This document shows positions 35,416 to 44,545 of a DNA stretch of 64,000 nucleotides, piece after piece (position 1 is the first letter of the stretch; each line of letters starts with the position of its first letter). Made by a program: the position numbers and the translations under genes. Origin of the DNA: Pseudomonas entomophila L48 (GTDB lineage Bacteria; Pseudomonadota; Gammaproteobacteria; Pseudomonadales; Pseudomonadaceae); the NCBI RefSeq assembly GCF_000026105.1, contig NC_008027.1:2000001-2064000 (forward strand). The letters are read 5' to 3'. A model generated the notes under the pieces. It had not been told where the DNA came from. It worked only from the letters and a program-made list of their open reading frames with translations, and ran no database searches.

Positions 35416-35841
35416 ATGGCGACGCTGCAACGGGCCATTGCGATGGCCATCAAGGCGCATGAAGGGCAGTTCGACAAAGGCGGTGCGGCTTACATCCTCC
35501 ACCCATTGCGGGTGATGGAACGGGTGATCACCCCGGAGCAGCGCATCGTCGCAGTGCTGCACGACGTGCTGGAAGACACCCCGCTCACGCTGTCCGATCT
35601 CGCCCGTGAAGGTTTCCCGTTGAAGATCCTCGCCGCGCTGCTGGCCTTGAGCCGCCGCGAAGGCGAAAGCTACGAGGCGTTCGTCATCCGCCTGGGTGTC
35701 GACCCGCTGGCGCGCCAGGTCAAGCTGGCGGACCTGGCCGACAACAGCGATCTCTCGCGCATTGCCCGCCCAGGCCCGGCCGATTGGGCGCGGCTGACCC
35801 GCTACCAGCAGGCCAGCGCCTACCTGCAGACGCTACAGTGA
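35416..35841 (+). CDS. HD-domain hydrolase related to (p)ppGpp hydrolases
   Basis: A 141-residue single-domain HD protein. Motifs match the hydrolase half of RelA/SpoT and the small MESH1-like enzymes: AHEGQFDKGGAAYILHPLRV, the HD pair in IVAVLHDVLEDTP, and VKLADLADNSD. No synthetase or TGS domain follows, so it may be a stand-alone alarmone or nucleotide pyrophosphohydrolase (inference). ATG at 35416 has GAGGGGGA upstream. It is convergent with endA, with 6 bp between stops. Confidence 0.82.
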   Translation: MATLQRAIAMAIKAHEGQFDKGGAAYILHPLRVMERVITPEQRIVAVLHDVLEDTPLTLSDLAREGFPLKILAALLALSRREGESYEAFVIRLGVDPLARQVKLADLADNSDLSRIARPGPADWARLTRYQQASAYLQTLQ

Positions 35842-35847
35842 CTGTGC

Positions 35848-36537
35848 TCAGCCACAGGCCTTGAGGTTGACCGGCCCGACGAACTCGTTGCCACGGCCCA
35901 TCACGCACGCCACCTGCTGGTTGCGCTGCAGCTCCCAGGCTTGCGGTGGGTAGGTCTTGTTCCAGGCTTCGAACAGTTGCCGGTCCTGCCTGGACAGGCG
36001 CAGGTCGTACTGCTTGCTCATATAGAAGTAGGTGCGCGCGATCATCCCGCGGATCGATGGGCGCGGCATCACCTTCTTGGCCTTGAAGTCGACCTGGGTC
36101 AGGCAACTGCCGTACTGGCCATGCTGCTCGGGCAGCCAGCCGAAGCTGAAGTTGCTGCGATCGCCGTTGACCTCGCCGATGCTCGGTACCAGGTTGTGCA
36201 GGTCGGCCTCGGCGCGCTGGTAGACCTTGTCGTTGCGCGAGCAGTTCTTGCGCCCGCCGTCCTGCCAGCACTGGCGCTGGTGGCCGATCTGCCAGGCCGG
36301 GACGATGTGTTCCCACTCGATGCGCGAGGCGCGGTTCAGGTTCTTGCGCGGCTCGTAGCCGCAGGAGGCCAGGTCGACCTTGTTGCCCTTGTACTTGCAG
36401 CCGCAGTAGAACTCGGTGGATTGCGGCGCGTAAAGCTTCCAGGCGACCTTCTTGGCCTCCTGGAAAGTGCGCGGGGCGTCGGCATGGGCGAAAGGGGTGA
36501 TCAACAGCAGGCAGGCAGTGAAAAGCGAAACTCTCAT
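35848..36537 (-). CDS. endA: Endonuclease I (EndA), exported DNase
   Basis: A 229-residue secreted or periplasmic nonspecific nuclease. The signal peptide is residues 1-19 (LFTACLLLITPFAHA). The endonuclease I domain has the beta-beta-alpha metal motif RIEWEHIVPAWQIGHQRQCW, read in parts, the conserved AEADLHNLVPSIGEVNGDRSN region, and cysteine pairs (YCGCKY, ASCGY, QCW, NCSR) expected to form disulfides. The length is normal for the family. The DUF1654 gene lies 6 bp upstream on the same strand. Confidence 0.92.
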   Translation of the reverse strand: MRVSLFTACLLLITPFAHADAPRTFQEAKKVAWKLYAPQSTEFYCGCKYKGNKVDLASCGYEPRKNLNRASRIEWEHIVPAWQIGHQRQCWQDGGRKNCSRNDKVYQRAEADLHNLVPSIGEVNGDRSNFSFGWLPEQHGQYGSCLTQVDFKAKKVMPRPSIRGMIARTYFYMSKQYDLRLSRQDRQLFEAWNKTYPPQAWELQRNQQVACVMGRGNEFVGPVNLKACG

Positions 36538-36543
36538 GCGCGG

Positions 36544-36786
36544 TCAGTCTTCCTTCGGCACGGTCCAGAAAATCTGCACACCGCCATCGTCACGGTGGGC
36601 GAGGGTGACGTTGTCGTTCTCGGCGATTTCCTCGAGCAAGGTTTCCCAGTCGTCGGGCGACTCGTGCTCCAGGCGGAAGATCAGCGCGGCGCGGCTGCGC
36701 TGGGCGGTCGGGCTATTGATGATCTTCTGGATGCGCTGGCCCAGTTGCTCATAGCTGCTTGGCGAGGCGGAGGAGGGGGTGGCCAC
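36544..36786 (-). CDS. DUF1654 domain protein
   Basis: An 80-residue protein with the DUF1654 pattern seen in Pseudomonas proteins: YEQLGQRIQKIINSPTAQRS, then ESPDDWETLLEEIAENDNVTL. Function unknown. The chosen start is GTG at 36786 because AAGGA lies 8 bases upstream. An in-frame ATG at 36846 would add 20 residues of low-complexity tail. The spacing to endA is 6 bp, suggesting one transcript. Confidence 0.8.
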   Translation of the reverse strand: MATPSSASPSSYEQLGQRIQKIINSPTAQRSRAALIFRLEHESPDDWETLLEEIAENDNVTLAHRDDGGVQIFWTVPKED

Positions 36787-36907
36787 GGGTCTGTTCCTTG
36801 TTTTGCTGTATGTGCATACAGTATTTGGCTGTAGGCCATTTCGCAACAGCAGGTAGGGCGAAAGCCCTATAAGACCGTGGTAGAGGGATTGGTTCCCTGC
36901 GAGGCGT

Positions 36908-36974
36908 GTTCGCCGGCAAGCCGGCTCCTACGGGTACATGCAATCTTCCTGTAGGAGCCGGCTTGCCGGCGAAC
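36908..36974. repeat. REP palindrome (CCGGCTTGCCGG type)
   Basis: Arms GTTCGCCGGCAAGCCGGCTC and complement, 19 bases apart, lie between the DUF1654 gene and the ansB 3' end. Confidence 0.91.
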
Positions 36975-37015
36975 CGGCCGGAACAAACAACGCTCCGGGT
37001 TAACTCAAGCGCCGA

Positions 37016-38155
<1,140 letters not shown>

Positions 38156-38159
38156 TTAA

Positions 38160-38176
38160 GGCAGATTTCGTACCAG
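38160..38176 (-). promoter_or_regulatory. Sigma-54 type promoter for ansB
   Basis: On the minus strand the site reads CTGGTACGAAATCTGCC. The -24 GG and -12 GC are at the correct spacing, and all but three of the informative positions of YTGGCACGRNNNTTGCW match. The -12 element lies about 55 bases before the ansB start. Confidence 0.65.
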
Positions 38177-38263
38177 CAACTACCGTTCGTCGTATTTCAT
38201 CTCCAATCCCTGAAGAGACTGGGGATATCAGGAGCTGACCAAGAAGTCATCAAGATGGCGTTC

Positions 38264-38279
38264 GTTCGGCTTTCCGAAC
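38264..38279. promoter_or_regulatory. AauR-like upstream activating site
   Basis: GTTCGGCTTTCCGAAC contains a perfect TTCGG-N4-CCGAA palindrome. I recall this as the binding motif of AauR, the sigma-54 activator for acidic amino acid uptake and metabolism in P. putida. It lies about 100 bp upstream of the -24/-12 promoter of ansB, a normal enhancer distance. Confidence 0.6.
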
Positions 38280-38361
38280 ATTTGCAGGAAAAGGTGTTCG
38301 GTTTTTCGGATAAATTGCGGATAATCCGACCGGCGTAGCCTGGGGCGGCCTGCGCAGGGAT

Positions 38362-38411
38362 TTGACAAAAGCGGCGCCTGTTTCCATAGTTGCTCACCGC
38401 AAACGTTTGCG
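38362..38411 (+). promoter_or_regulatory. rbs operon promoter and LacI-family operator
   Basis: TTGACA (38362-38367), a 17-base spacer and CATAGT (38385-38390) form a near-consensus housekeeping promoter. The perfect 14-bp palindrome CGCAAACGTTTGCG (38398-38411) overlaps the expected transcription start and is the classic half-site symmetry of LacI-family repressors, so it is the likely RbsR operator. Confidence 0.78.
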
Positions 38412-38446
38412 ATCCGATAAAAACCACAAGATTCGGAGTCAATTCC

Positions 38447-39394
38447 ATGAAACTGCCGTTCTCCGGCCGTCCGTTGGCCCTCGCCGTACTGTCTTCGCTG
38501 ATTTTCTCCATGTCCGCCGCCCACGCCGAGGACGCCCCCAAGGTCGCCCTGGTGATGAAATCCCTCGCCAACGAGTTCTTCCGCACCATGGAGGACGGCG
38601 CCAAGGCCTACCAGAAAGACCACCCGAACGACTTCACCTTGGTGGCCAACGGCATCAAGGACGAGACCGACACCGGTAACCAGATCCGCATCGTCGAGCA
38701 GATGATCGCCACCGGTGCCAAGGCCCTGGTCATCGCGCCGGCCGACTCCAAGGCGCTGGTGCCCGTCATCAAGAAAGCCATGGACGCCGGCATTACCGTG
38801 GTCAACATCGACAACCGCCTCGACCCCGACGTACTCAAGAGCAAGGGCATCAGCGTGCCGTTCGTGGGGCCGGACAACCGCAAGGGCGCGCGCCTGGTCG
38901 GCGACTACCTGGCCCAGCAGAAGCTCAAGGCCGGTGACCAGGTCGGCATCATCGAGGGCGTACCGACCACCACCAACGCCCAGCAGCGCACCGCCGGCTT
39001 CAAGGACGCCATGGAAGCCGCGCAGATGAAGATCGTCTCGGTGCAATCCGGCAACTGGGAGATCGACAAGGGCAACGCCGTGGCCGCCTCGATGCTCAAC
39101 GAATACCCCGAACTGAAGGCGCTGCTGGCCGGTAACGACAGCATGGCCCTGGGCGCCGTCTCGGCCGTGCGCGCCGCCGGCAAGACCGGCCAGGTGCAGG
39201 TGGTCGGCTACGACAACATCAATGCGATCAAACCGATGCTCAAGGACGGTCGTGTACTCGCCACCCTCGACCAGGCGGCCAGCCAGCAGGCGGTGTTCGG
39301 CATCCAGGCGGCGCTGAAGATGCTCAAGGGCGAGAAGCCCGGCGTGGATGCCGACAACGTCATCCAGACCCCAGTCGAGCTGATCACCCAGTGA
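38447..39394 (+). CDS. rbsB: Ribose ABC transporter, periplasmic binding protein
   Basis: A 315-residue periplasmic sugar-binding protein. Signal peptide residues 1-27 end SAAHA-ED. The mature protein starts KVALVMKSLANEFFRTMEDGAK, read in parts, and contains the type I periplasmic fold motifs ALVIAPADSKALVPVIKKA, NIDNRLDP, FVGPDNRKGARLVGDYL and VVGYDNINAI. It delivers ribose to RbsAC. ATG at 38447 has GGAG upstream. First gene of the operon behind a consensus promoter and palindrome; a REP element lies directly after its stop, before rbsA. Confidence 0.93.
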   Translation: MKLPFSGRPLALAVLSSLIFSMSAAHAEDAPKVALVMKSLANEFFRTMEDGAKAYQKDHPNDFTLVANGIKDETDTGNQIRIVEQMIATGAKALVIAPADSKALVPVIKKAMDAGITVVNIDNRLDPDVLKSKGISVPFVGPDNRKGARLVGDYLAQQKLKAGDQVGIIEGVPTTTNAQQRTAGFKDAMEAAQMKIVSVQSGNWEIDKGNAVAASMLNEYPELKALLAGNDSMALGAVSAVRAAGKTGQVQVVGYDNINAIKPMLKDGRVLATLDQAASQQAVFGIQAALKMLKGEKPGVDADNVIQTPVELITQ

Positions 39395-39482
39395 CTGTAG
39401 GAGCGGCTTCAGCCGCGATGCAGGCAATGCGGTGTCAGGCACCCGCTTCGCGGGTGATCGCGGCTGAAGCCGCTCCTGCAGG
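39395..39482. repeat. REP element pair between rbsB and rbsA
   Basis: Outer arms CTGTAGGAGCGGCTTCAGCC and complement, with an inner CACCCGCTTCGCGGGTG palindrome, begin on the base after the rbsB stop. The right arm has CTCCTGCAG, one base off the usual CTCCTACAG. Its place inside the operon fits mRNA stabilisation or attenuation that favours rbsB over rbsA. Confidence 0.9.
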
Positions 39483-39511
39483 GGTGGCATGTCTATCTAG
39501 GAGAAGTGGCC

Positions 39512-41065
39512 ATGTCAGTACCGGCCAATGAAACCGTGCTAGCCGTCAGCGGCCTGGGCAAGACCTACGCCCAGCCCGTGCTTGGCGACGTCACCCTCGA
39601 GCTGCGCGGCGGCGAGGTGCTGGCCCTGACCGGCGAGAACGGCGCGGGCAAGTCGACCCTGTCCAAGCTGATCAGCGGCCTGGAGATCCCCACCGCCGGG
39701 CAGATGACCTATCGCGGGCAGCCTTACAGCCCCGGCAGCCGCGCCGAAGCGGAGCGCCTGGGTGTGCGCATGGTGATGCAGGAACTGAACTTGCTGCCCA
39801 CCCTGACCGTGGCCGAGAACCTGTTCCTCGACAACCTGCCCAGCCGCCTCGGCTGGGTCAACCAGAAGCGCCTGCGCCAGCTGGCAACGGCGGCCATGGC
39901 CCAGGTCGGCCTGGACGCCATCGACCCGGACACGCCCGTCGGTGAGCTGGGCATCGGCCACCAGCAAATGGTCGAGATCGCCCGCAACCTGATCGGCGAC
40001 TGCCATGTGCTGATCTTCGACGAACCCACGGCCATGCTCACCGCCCGTGAGGTGGAGCTGCTGTTCACCCAGATCGCGCGCCTGCGCCAGCGCGGCGTGG
40101 CCATCGTCTATATCTCCCACCGCCTCGAGGAGCTGCAGCGTGTGGCCCAGCGCATCGCCGTGCTGCGCGACGGCAAGCTGGTGTGCGCCGAGCCGATCCA
40201 GCGCTACAACAGCGAGCAACTGGTCAACCTGATGGTCGGCCGCGAGCTGGGCGAACATATCGACCTGGGCCAGCGCACCATCGGCGCGCCGCTGCTAACG
40301 GTCGACAAGCTCAGCCGTAGCGACAAGGTGCGCGAGGTGTCGTTCGAAGTCAGGGCAGGGGAGATCTTCGGTATCTCCGGCCTGATCGGTGCCGGGCGCA
40401 CCGAGCTGCTGCGCCTGATCTACGGCGCAGACCGCGCCGACAGTGGCCAGGTCGCCCTCGGCCAACCGCCGGTGCCCGTGACCATCGACTCACCCAAGGC
40501 CGCAGTCAAGGCCGGTATCGCCCTGATCACCGAGGACCGCAAGGGCGAAGGCCTGCTGCTGACCCAGTCGATCAGCGCCAACATCGCCTTGGGCAACCTC
40601 GGCGCCGTGTCCCGCGCCGGGGTGCTCGACCGCGACGCCGAGCGCGAGCTGGCCGAGCGCCAGATCGGCGCCATGCGCATCCGCAGCGCCAGCCCGGCGC
40701 AGGCGGTGGGCGAGTTGTCCGGCGGCAACCAGCAAAAGGTGGTGATTGGCCGCTGGCTGGAGCGCGACTGCCAGGTGCTGCTGTTCGACGAGCCCACCCG
40801 CGGCATTGACGTCGGCGCTAAGTTCGACATCTATGGCCTGCTCGCCGAGCTCGCCCGTCAGGGCAAGGCCATTGTCGTGGTGTCCAGCGACCTGCGCGAA
40901 CTGATGCTGATCTGCGACCGCATCGCCGTGCTCTCGGCCGGGCGCCTGATCGACACCTTCGACCGCGACCACTGGAGCCAGGACCAGCTCCTCGCCGCCG
41001 CCTTCGCCGGCTACCAGAAACGTGATGCCCTGCTGCACGACGCAGCCCCCAGGATGGACGCATGA
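39512..41065 (+). CDS. rbsA: Ribose ABC transporter, ATPase subunit
   Basis: A 517-residue tandem ATPase. First domain: Walker A GENGAGKST, signature-like IGHQQMVEIARNL, Walker B LIFDEPTAMLT. Second domain: a degenerate P-loop region SGLIGAGRTELLR, signature LSGGNQQKVVIGRWL and LLFDEPTRGIDVGAK. This is the RbsA/MglA layout. ATG at 39512 follows AGGAG at 8 bases; a GTG at 39506 is in frame but too close. The stop overlaps the rbsC start (ATGA). Confidence 0.94.
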   Translation: MSVPANETVLAVSGLGKTYAQPVLGDVTLELRGGEVLALTGENGAGKSTLSKLISGLEIPTAGQMTYRGQPYSPGSRAEAERLGVRMVMQELNLLPTLTVAENLFLDNLPSRLGWVNQKRLRQLATAAMAQVGLDAIDPDTPVGELGIGHQQMVEIARNLIGDCHVLIFDEPTAMLTAREVELLFTQIARLRQRGVAIVYISHRLEELQRVAQRIAVLRDGKLVCAEPIQRYNSEQLVNLMVGRELGEHIDLGQRTIGAPLLTVDKLSRSDKVREVSFEVRAGEIFGISGLIGAGRTELLRLIYGADRADSGQVALGQPPVPVTIDSPKAAVKAGIALITEDRKGEGLLLTQSISANIALGNLGAVSRAGVLDRDAERELAERQIGAMRIRSASPAQAVGELSGGNQQKVVIGRWLERDCQVLLFDEPTRGIDVGAKFDIYGLLAELARQGKAIVVVSSDLRELMLICDRIAVLSAGRLIDTFDRDHWSQDQLLAAAFAGYQKRDALLHDAAPRMDA

Positions 41066-42054
41066 AAACCACACTCGACACCCCGGGCGCAGCGCCCGCC
41101 CGCCGCAGCGGCAACTACTACGGCCTGGGTACCTACCTGGGCCTGGCCGGCGCCTTGCTGGCGATGATCGTGCTGTTCTCGATGCTGAGCAGCCACTTCC
41201 TCTCCTATGCCACTTTCAGCACCCTGGCCAACCAGATCCCCGACCTGATGGTGCTGGCGGTGGGTATGACCTTCGTGCTGATCATCGGCGGCATCGACCT
41301 GTCGGTGGGCTCGGTGCTGGCCCTGGCCGCCTCGACCGTCAGCGTGGCCATCCTCGGCTGGGGTTGGAGCGTGCTGCCCGCCGCCTTGCTCGGTATGGCT
41401 GTGGCGGCACTGGCCGGCAGTATCACCGGCAGCATCACCGTGGCCTGGCGTATCCCGTCGTTCATCGTCTCGCTGGGCGTGCTGGAGATGGCCCGAGGCC
41501 TTGCCTACCAGTTCACAGATTCGCGCACCGCCTACATCGGCGATGCCTTCGCCTGGTTCTCCAACCCCATCGCCTTTGGTATCTCGCCGGCCTTCATCAT
41601 CGCCTTGCTGGTGATCGTGCTGGCCCAGCTGGTGCTGACCCGCACCGTGTTCGGCCGCTACCTGATCGGCATCGGCACCAACGAAGAGGCCGTGCGCCTG
41701 GCCGGTATCGACCCGCGCCCCTACAAGATCCTGGTGTTCACCCTGATGGGCGTGCTCGCCGGCCTTGCCGCGCTGTTCCAGATTTCGCGCCTGGAGGCCG
41801 CCGACCCGAATGCCGGCGCCGGCCTCGAGCTGCAGGTGATCGCCGCCGTGGTGATCGGTGGCACCAGCCTGATGGGCGGGCGCGGCTCGGTCATCAGCAC
41901 CTTCTTCGGTGTGCTGATCATCTCGGTGCTGGCCGCAGGCCTGGCCCAGATCGGCGCTTCGGAGCCCACCAAACGCATCATCACCGGGGCGGTCATCGTC
42001 ATCGCCGTGGTGCTCGACACTTACCGTAGCCGGCGCGCGAACCGGCGGAACTGA
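41062..42054 (+). CDS. rbsC: Ribose ABC transporter, permease
   Basis: A 330-residue inner-membrane permease of the RbsC/AraH family with 8-10 hydrophobic helices. The conserved GIDLSVGSVLALAA motif near residue 80 and VVIGGTSLMGGRGSV near residue 275 are present. It overlaps rbsA by four bases and is followed after 4 bp by rbsR. Confidence 0.94.
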   Translation: MKTTLDTPGAAPARRSGNYYGLGTYLGLAGALLAMIVLFSMLSSHFLSYATFSTLANQIPDLMVLAVGMTFVLIIGGIDLSVGSVLALAASTVSVAILGWGWSVLPAALLGMAVAALAGSITGSITVAWRIPSFIVSLGVLEMARGLAYQFTDSRTAYIGDAFAWFSNPIAFGISPAFIIALLVIVLAQLVLTRTVFGRYLIGIGTNEEAVRLAGIDPRPYKILVFTLMGVLAGLAALFQISRLEAADPNAGAGLELQVIAAVVIGGTSLMGGRGSVISTFFGVLIISVLAAGLAQIGASEPTKRIITGAVIVIAVVLDTYRSRRANRRN

Positions 42055-42058
42055 AACC

Positions 42059-43081
42059 ATGGCAACCATCAAAGACGTCGCGGCACTGGCGGGTATCTCC
42101 TACACCACCGTGTCCCATGTACTGAACAAGACCCGCCCGGTCAGCGAGCACGTGCGGCTCAAGGTCGAGGCGGCGATCGCCGAGCTCGACTACGTGCCCA
42201 GCGCCGTGGCCCGCTCGCTCAAGGCCCGCAGCACCGCCACCATCGGCCTGCTGGTGCCCAACAGCGTCAACCCGTACTTCGCCGAACTGGCCCGGGGTAT
42301 CGAGGACGCCTGCGAGCGCAACGGCTACTGCGTGATCCTGTGCAACTCCGATGACAACCCGCAAAAGCAGCGCAGCTACCTGCGCGTGCTGCTGGAAAAA
42401 CGCATCGACGGGTTGATCGTCGCCTCGGTGGGTGAGGATCAGGACCTGCTCGACAGCCTCGGCGGCGTGCGCACGCCCATGGTCATCGTCGACCGCGCCC
42501 TGGATGGTGTCGCCGCCGACCTGGTGCGCATCGACCACGAGCACGGCGCCTACCTGGCCACCCGCCACCTGCTGGAGCTAGGCCACCGCGAGATCGCCAC
42601 CATCGCCGGCCCCGCCGACACCGGCGTGAGCCAGCTGCGCCTGGCCGGTTTCCGTCGCGCCATGGCCGAGGCCGGGGTGGCGGTGGCCAAGGGGCATGTG
42701 CTGCACAGCGACTTCACCAGCCCCGGCGGCCATGCCGCGGCGGCGCGGTTGCTCGATGGCGAGCGGCCCACGGCGATCTTTGCCGCCAACGACATGATCG
42801 GCTTCGGCGTGCTGCGCGCAGCCGCCGAGCGCAACATCGACGTGCCGGGCGAACTGTCGGTGATCGGCTTCGACGACATCGAGCTCAGCCGCTACGTGTA
42901 CCCGGCGCTGACCACGGTCGGCCAGTCGATCCGCGAGCTGGGCGAAAGCGCCGCGGGCCTGTTGCTGTCGCGCATCGGCGCGCGCCAGCACGAGGGCGCG
43001 GAACAGCGCATCGTCGCCCCGCGCATCGTCCTGCGCGAATCCACCGGGCCGCGCCCGGACCTGTTCAACGATTACCGTTAA
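42059..43081 (+). CDS. rbsR: LacI-family repressor of the ribose operon
   Basis: A 340-residue repressor. The helix-turn-helix at the N-terminus (MATIKDVAALAGISYTTVSH) is followed by the hinge VPSAVARSLKARSTATIGLL and a periplasmic-binding-like effector domain with NPYFAELARGIEDA and FDDIELSRYVYPALTTVGQ, read in parts. It probably binds the CGCAAACGTTTGCG palindrome upstream of rbsB, with ribose as inducer. The gene sits inside the operon, between transporter and kinase genes, so it would be autoregulated. Confidence 0.93.
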   Translation: MATIKDVAALAGISYTTVSHVLNKTRPVSEHVRLKVEAAIAELDYVPSAVARSLKARSTATIGLLVPNSVNPYFAELARGIEDACERNGYCVILCNSDDNPQKQRSYLRVLLEKRIDGLIVASVGEDQDLLDSLGGVRTPMVIVDRALDGVAADLVRIDHEHGAYLATRHLLELGHREIATIAGPADTGVSQLRLAGFRRAMAEAGVAVAKGHVLHSDFTSPGGHAAAARLLDGERPTAIFAANDMIGFGVLRAAAERNIDVPGELSVIGFDDIELSRYVYPALTTVGQSIRELGESAAGLLLSRIGARQHEGAEQRIVAPRIVLRESTGPRPDLFNDYR

Positions 43082-43090
43082 GGAATACCC

Positions 43091-43999
43091 ATGGATGCCA
43101 AGGTGGTAGTGGTCGGCAGCCTCAACATGGACCTGGTGGCCCGCGCCCAGCGCCTGCCCCGGGGGGGCGAGACCCTGGCCGGCGAAAGTTTCTTCACCGC
43201 CCCCGGCGGCAAGGGCGCCAACCAGGCCGTGGCCGTCGCCCGGCTGGGCGCCAGCGTGGCGATGGTCGGCAATGTCGGTGACGACGCCTACGGCCAGCAG
43301 CTGCGCCAGGCCTTGCAGACCGAGGGCGTCGATTGCCAGGGTGTGAGTGTGTGCGAGGGCGTGTCCAGCGGCGTGGCGCTGATCGTGGTGGACGCCGCCA
43401 GCCAGAACGCCATCGTCATCATCCCCGGTGGTAACGGCCTGCTCGGTCCGGAGTCGGTGCGCCGCTTCGACAACCTGCTGCAAAAGGCCGAAGTGATCAT
43501 CTGCCAGCTGGAAGTGCCCAGTGCCACCGTGGCCTGGACCCTGGCCCGTGGCCGTGAGCTGGGCAAGACGGTGATCCTCAACCCGGCGCCGGCCAGTGGC
43601 CCGCTGCCGTCGGAGTGGTTCGCCCATATCGACTACCTGATCCCCAACGAGAGCGAGGCCGAGGCCCTGGCCGGCGTGCCGGTCAGCGACCAGGGCAGCG
43701 CCCGCCGCGCCGCCGAGCGCCTGCGCCAGCTGGGTGCCGGCAAGGTGATCGTCACCCTGGGTGCCGACGGCGCGCTGCTGGTCGATACCGTTGGCAGTCG
43801 GCACTTCCCGGCTCCCCGCGTGCAGCCGGTGGATACCACGGCGGCGGGCGACACTTTCGTCGGTGGCTTCGCCGCAGGCCTGGCGCGCGGCTTGTCGGAG
43901 GAAGAGGCAATCGTCTTTGGCCAGCGCGCCGCCGCATTGTCGGTGACCCGTGCCGGCGCGCAGCCGTCGATCCCTTACCTGAAGGAGTTGGCGCCATGA
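43091..43999 (+). CDS. rbsK: Ribokinase
   Basis: A 302-residue PfkB-family kinase that phosphorylates D-ribose to ribose 5-phosphate. N-terminal motif [21 protein letters not shown], substrate loop [16 protein letters not shown], and the catalytic PfkB signature 2 [17 protein letters not shown] with the active-site Asp are present. The start ATG at 43091 has AAGGAA upstream. It overlaps rbsD by four bases. Confidence 0.95.
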   Translation: MDAKVVVVGSLNMDLVARAQRLPRGGETLAGESFFTAPGGKGANQAVAVARLGASVAMVGNVGDDAYGQQLRQALQTEGVDCQGVSVCEGVSSGVALIVVDAASQNAIVIIPGGNGLLGPESVRRFDNLLQKAEVIICQLEVPSATVAWTLARGRELGKTVILNPAPASGPLPSEWFAHIDYLIPNESEAEALAGVPVSDQGSARRAAERLRQLGAGKVIVTLGADGALLVDTVGSRHFPAPRVQPVDTTAAGDTFVGGFAAGLARGLSEEEAIVFGQRAAALSVTRAGAQPSIPYLKELAP

Positions 44000-44400
44000 A
44001 AAAGACGCCGCTGTTGAATATCGCCCTGTCGCGGACCATCGCCGGCCTGGGGCATGGCGACATCCTGGTGATTGGCGATGCCGGCTTGCCGGTGCCGCCC
44101 GGCGTCGAGCTCATCGACCTGGCGCTGACCCCTGGCATCCCGGACTTCACCAGCGTGCTGCGCGTGGTGTTGAGCGAGATGCAGGTGGAGCGGCATGTGC
44201 TGGCCGAGGAAATGTTCCAGGCCGCGCCGCTGGGCCTGATCGAGGTTGAGCAGATGCATGCCCGTGGCGAGATCGGCCAGCGGGAAGTGATGAACCATGC
44301 CGACTTCAAGGCGCTGACCCGTCAGGCCCGAGCCGTGATTCGTACCGGTGAGTGCCGGCCCTACAGCAATATCGCACTGGTGGCCGGCGTCACCTTCTGA
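43996..44400 (+). CDS. rbsD: D-ribose pyranase
   Basis: A 134-residue mutarotase that interconverts ribose pyranose and furanose forms, feeding ribokinase. RbsD features include [21 protein letters not shown] with catalytic His20, the [10 protein letters not shown] loop (Asp28) and the C-terminal [16 protein letters not shown] containing the conserved Tyr and Asn. ATG at 43996 overlaps the rbsK TGA (ATGA); a much longer open frame upstream is only the rbsK shadow. A REP element follows. Confidence 0.95.
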   Translation: MKKTPLLNIALSRTIAGLGHGDILVIGDAGLPVPPGVELIDLALTPGIPDFTSVLRVVLSEMQVERHVLAEEMFQAAPLGLIEVEQMHARGEIGQREVMNHADFKALTRQARAVIRTGECRPYSNIALVAGVTF

Positions 44401-44417
44401 ACGGGTACGCGGTCACC

Positions 44418-44502
44418 GTAGGAGCCAGCCTTGCTGGCGAAGAGGCCCTTGAGGGCGCCGGGCAAGGCTGCGCCTTGCATCGCCAGCAAGGCTGGCTCCT
44501 AC
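44418..44502. repeat. REP palindrome (CCAGCCTTGCTGG type)
   Basis: Arms GTAGGAGCCAGCCTTGCTGG and complement lie between rbsD and the nucleoside hydrolase gene. Confidence 0.91.
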
Positions 44503-44545
44503 AGGTGCCCCGTTTGCCTGAAACCCTAGCAACAAGGAGTGCTGA

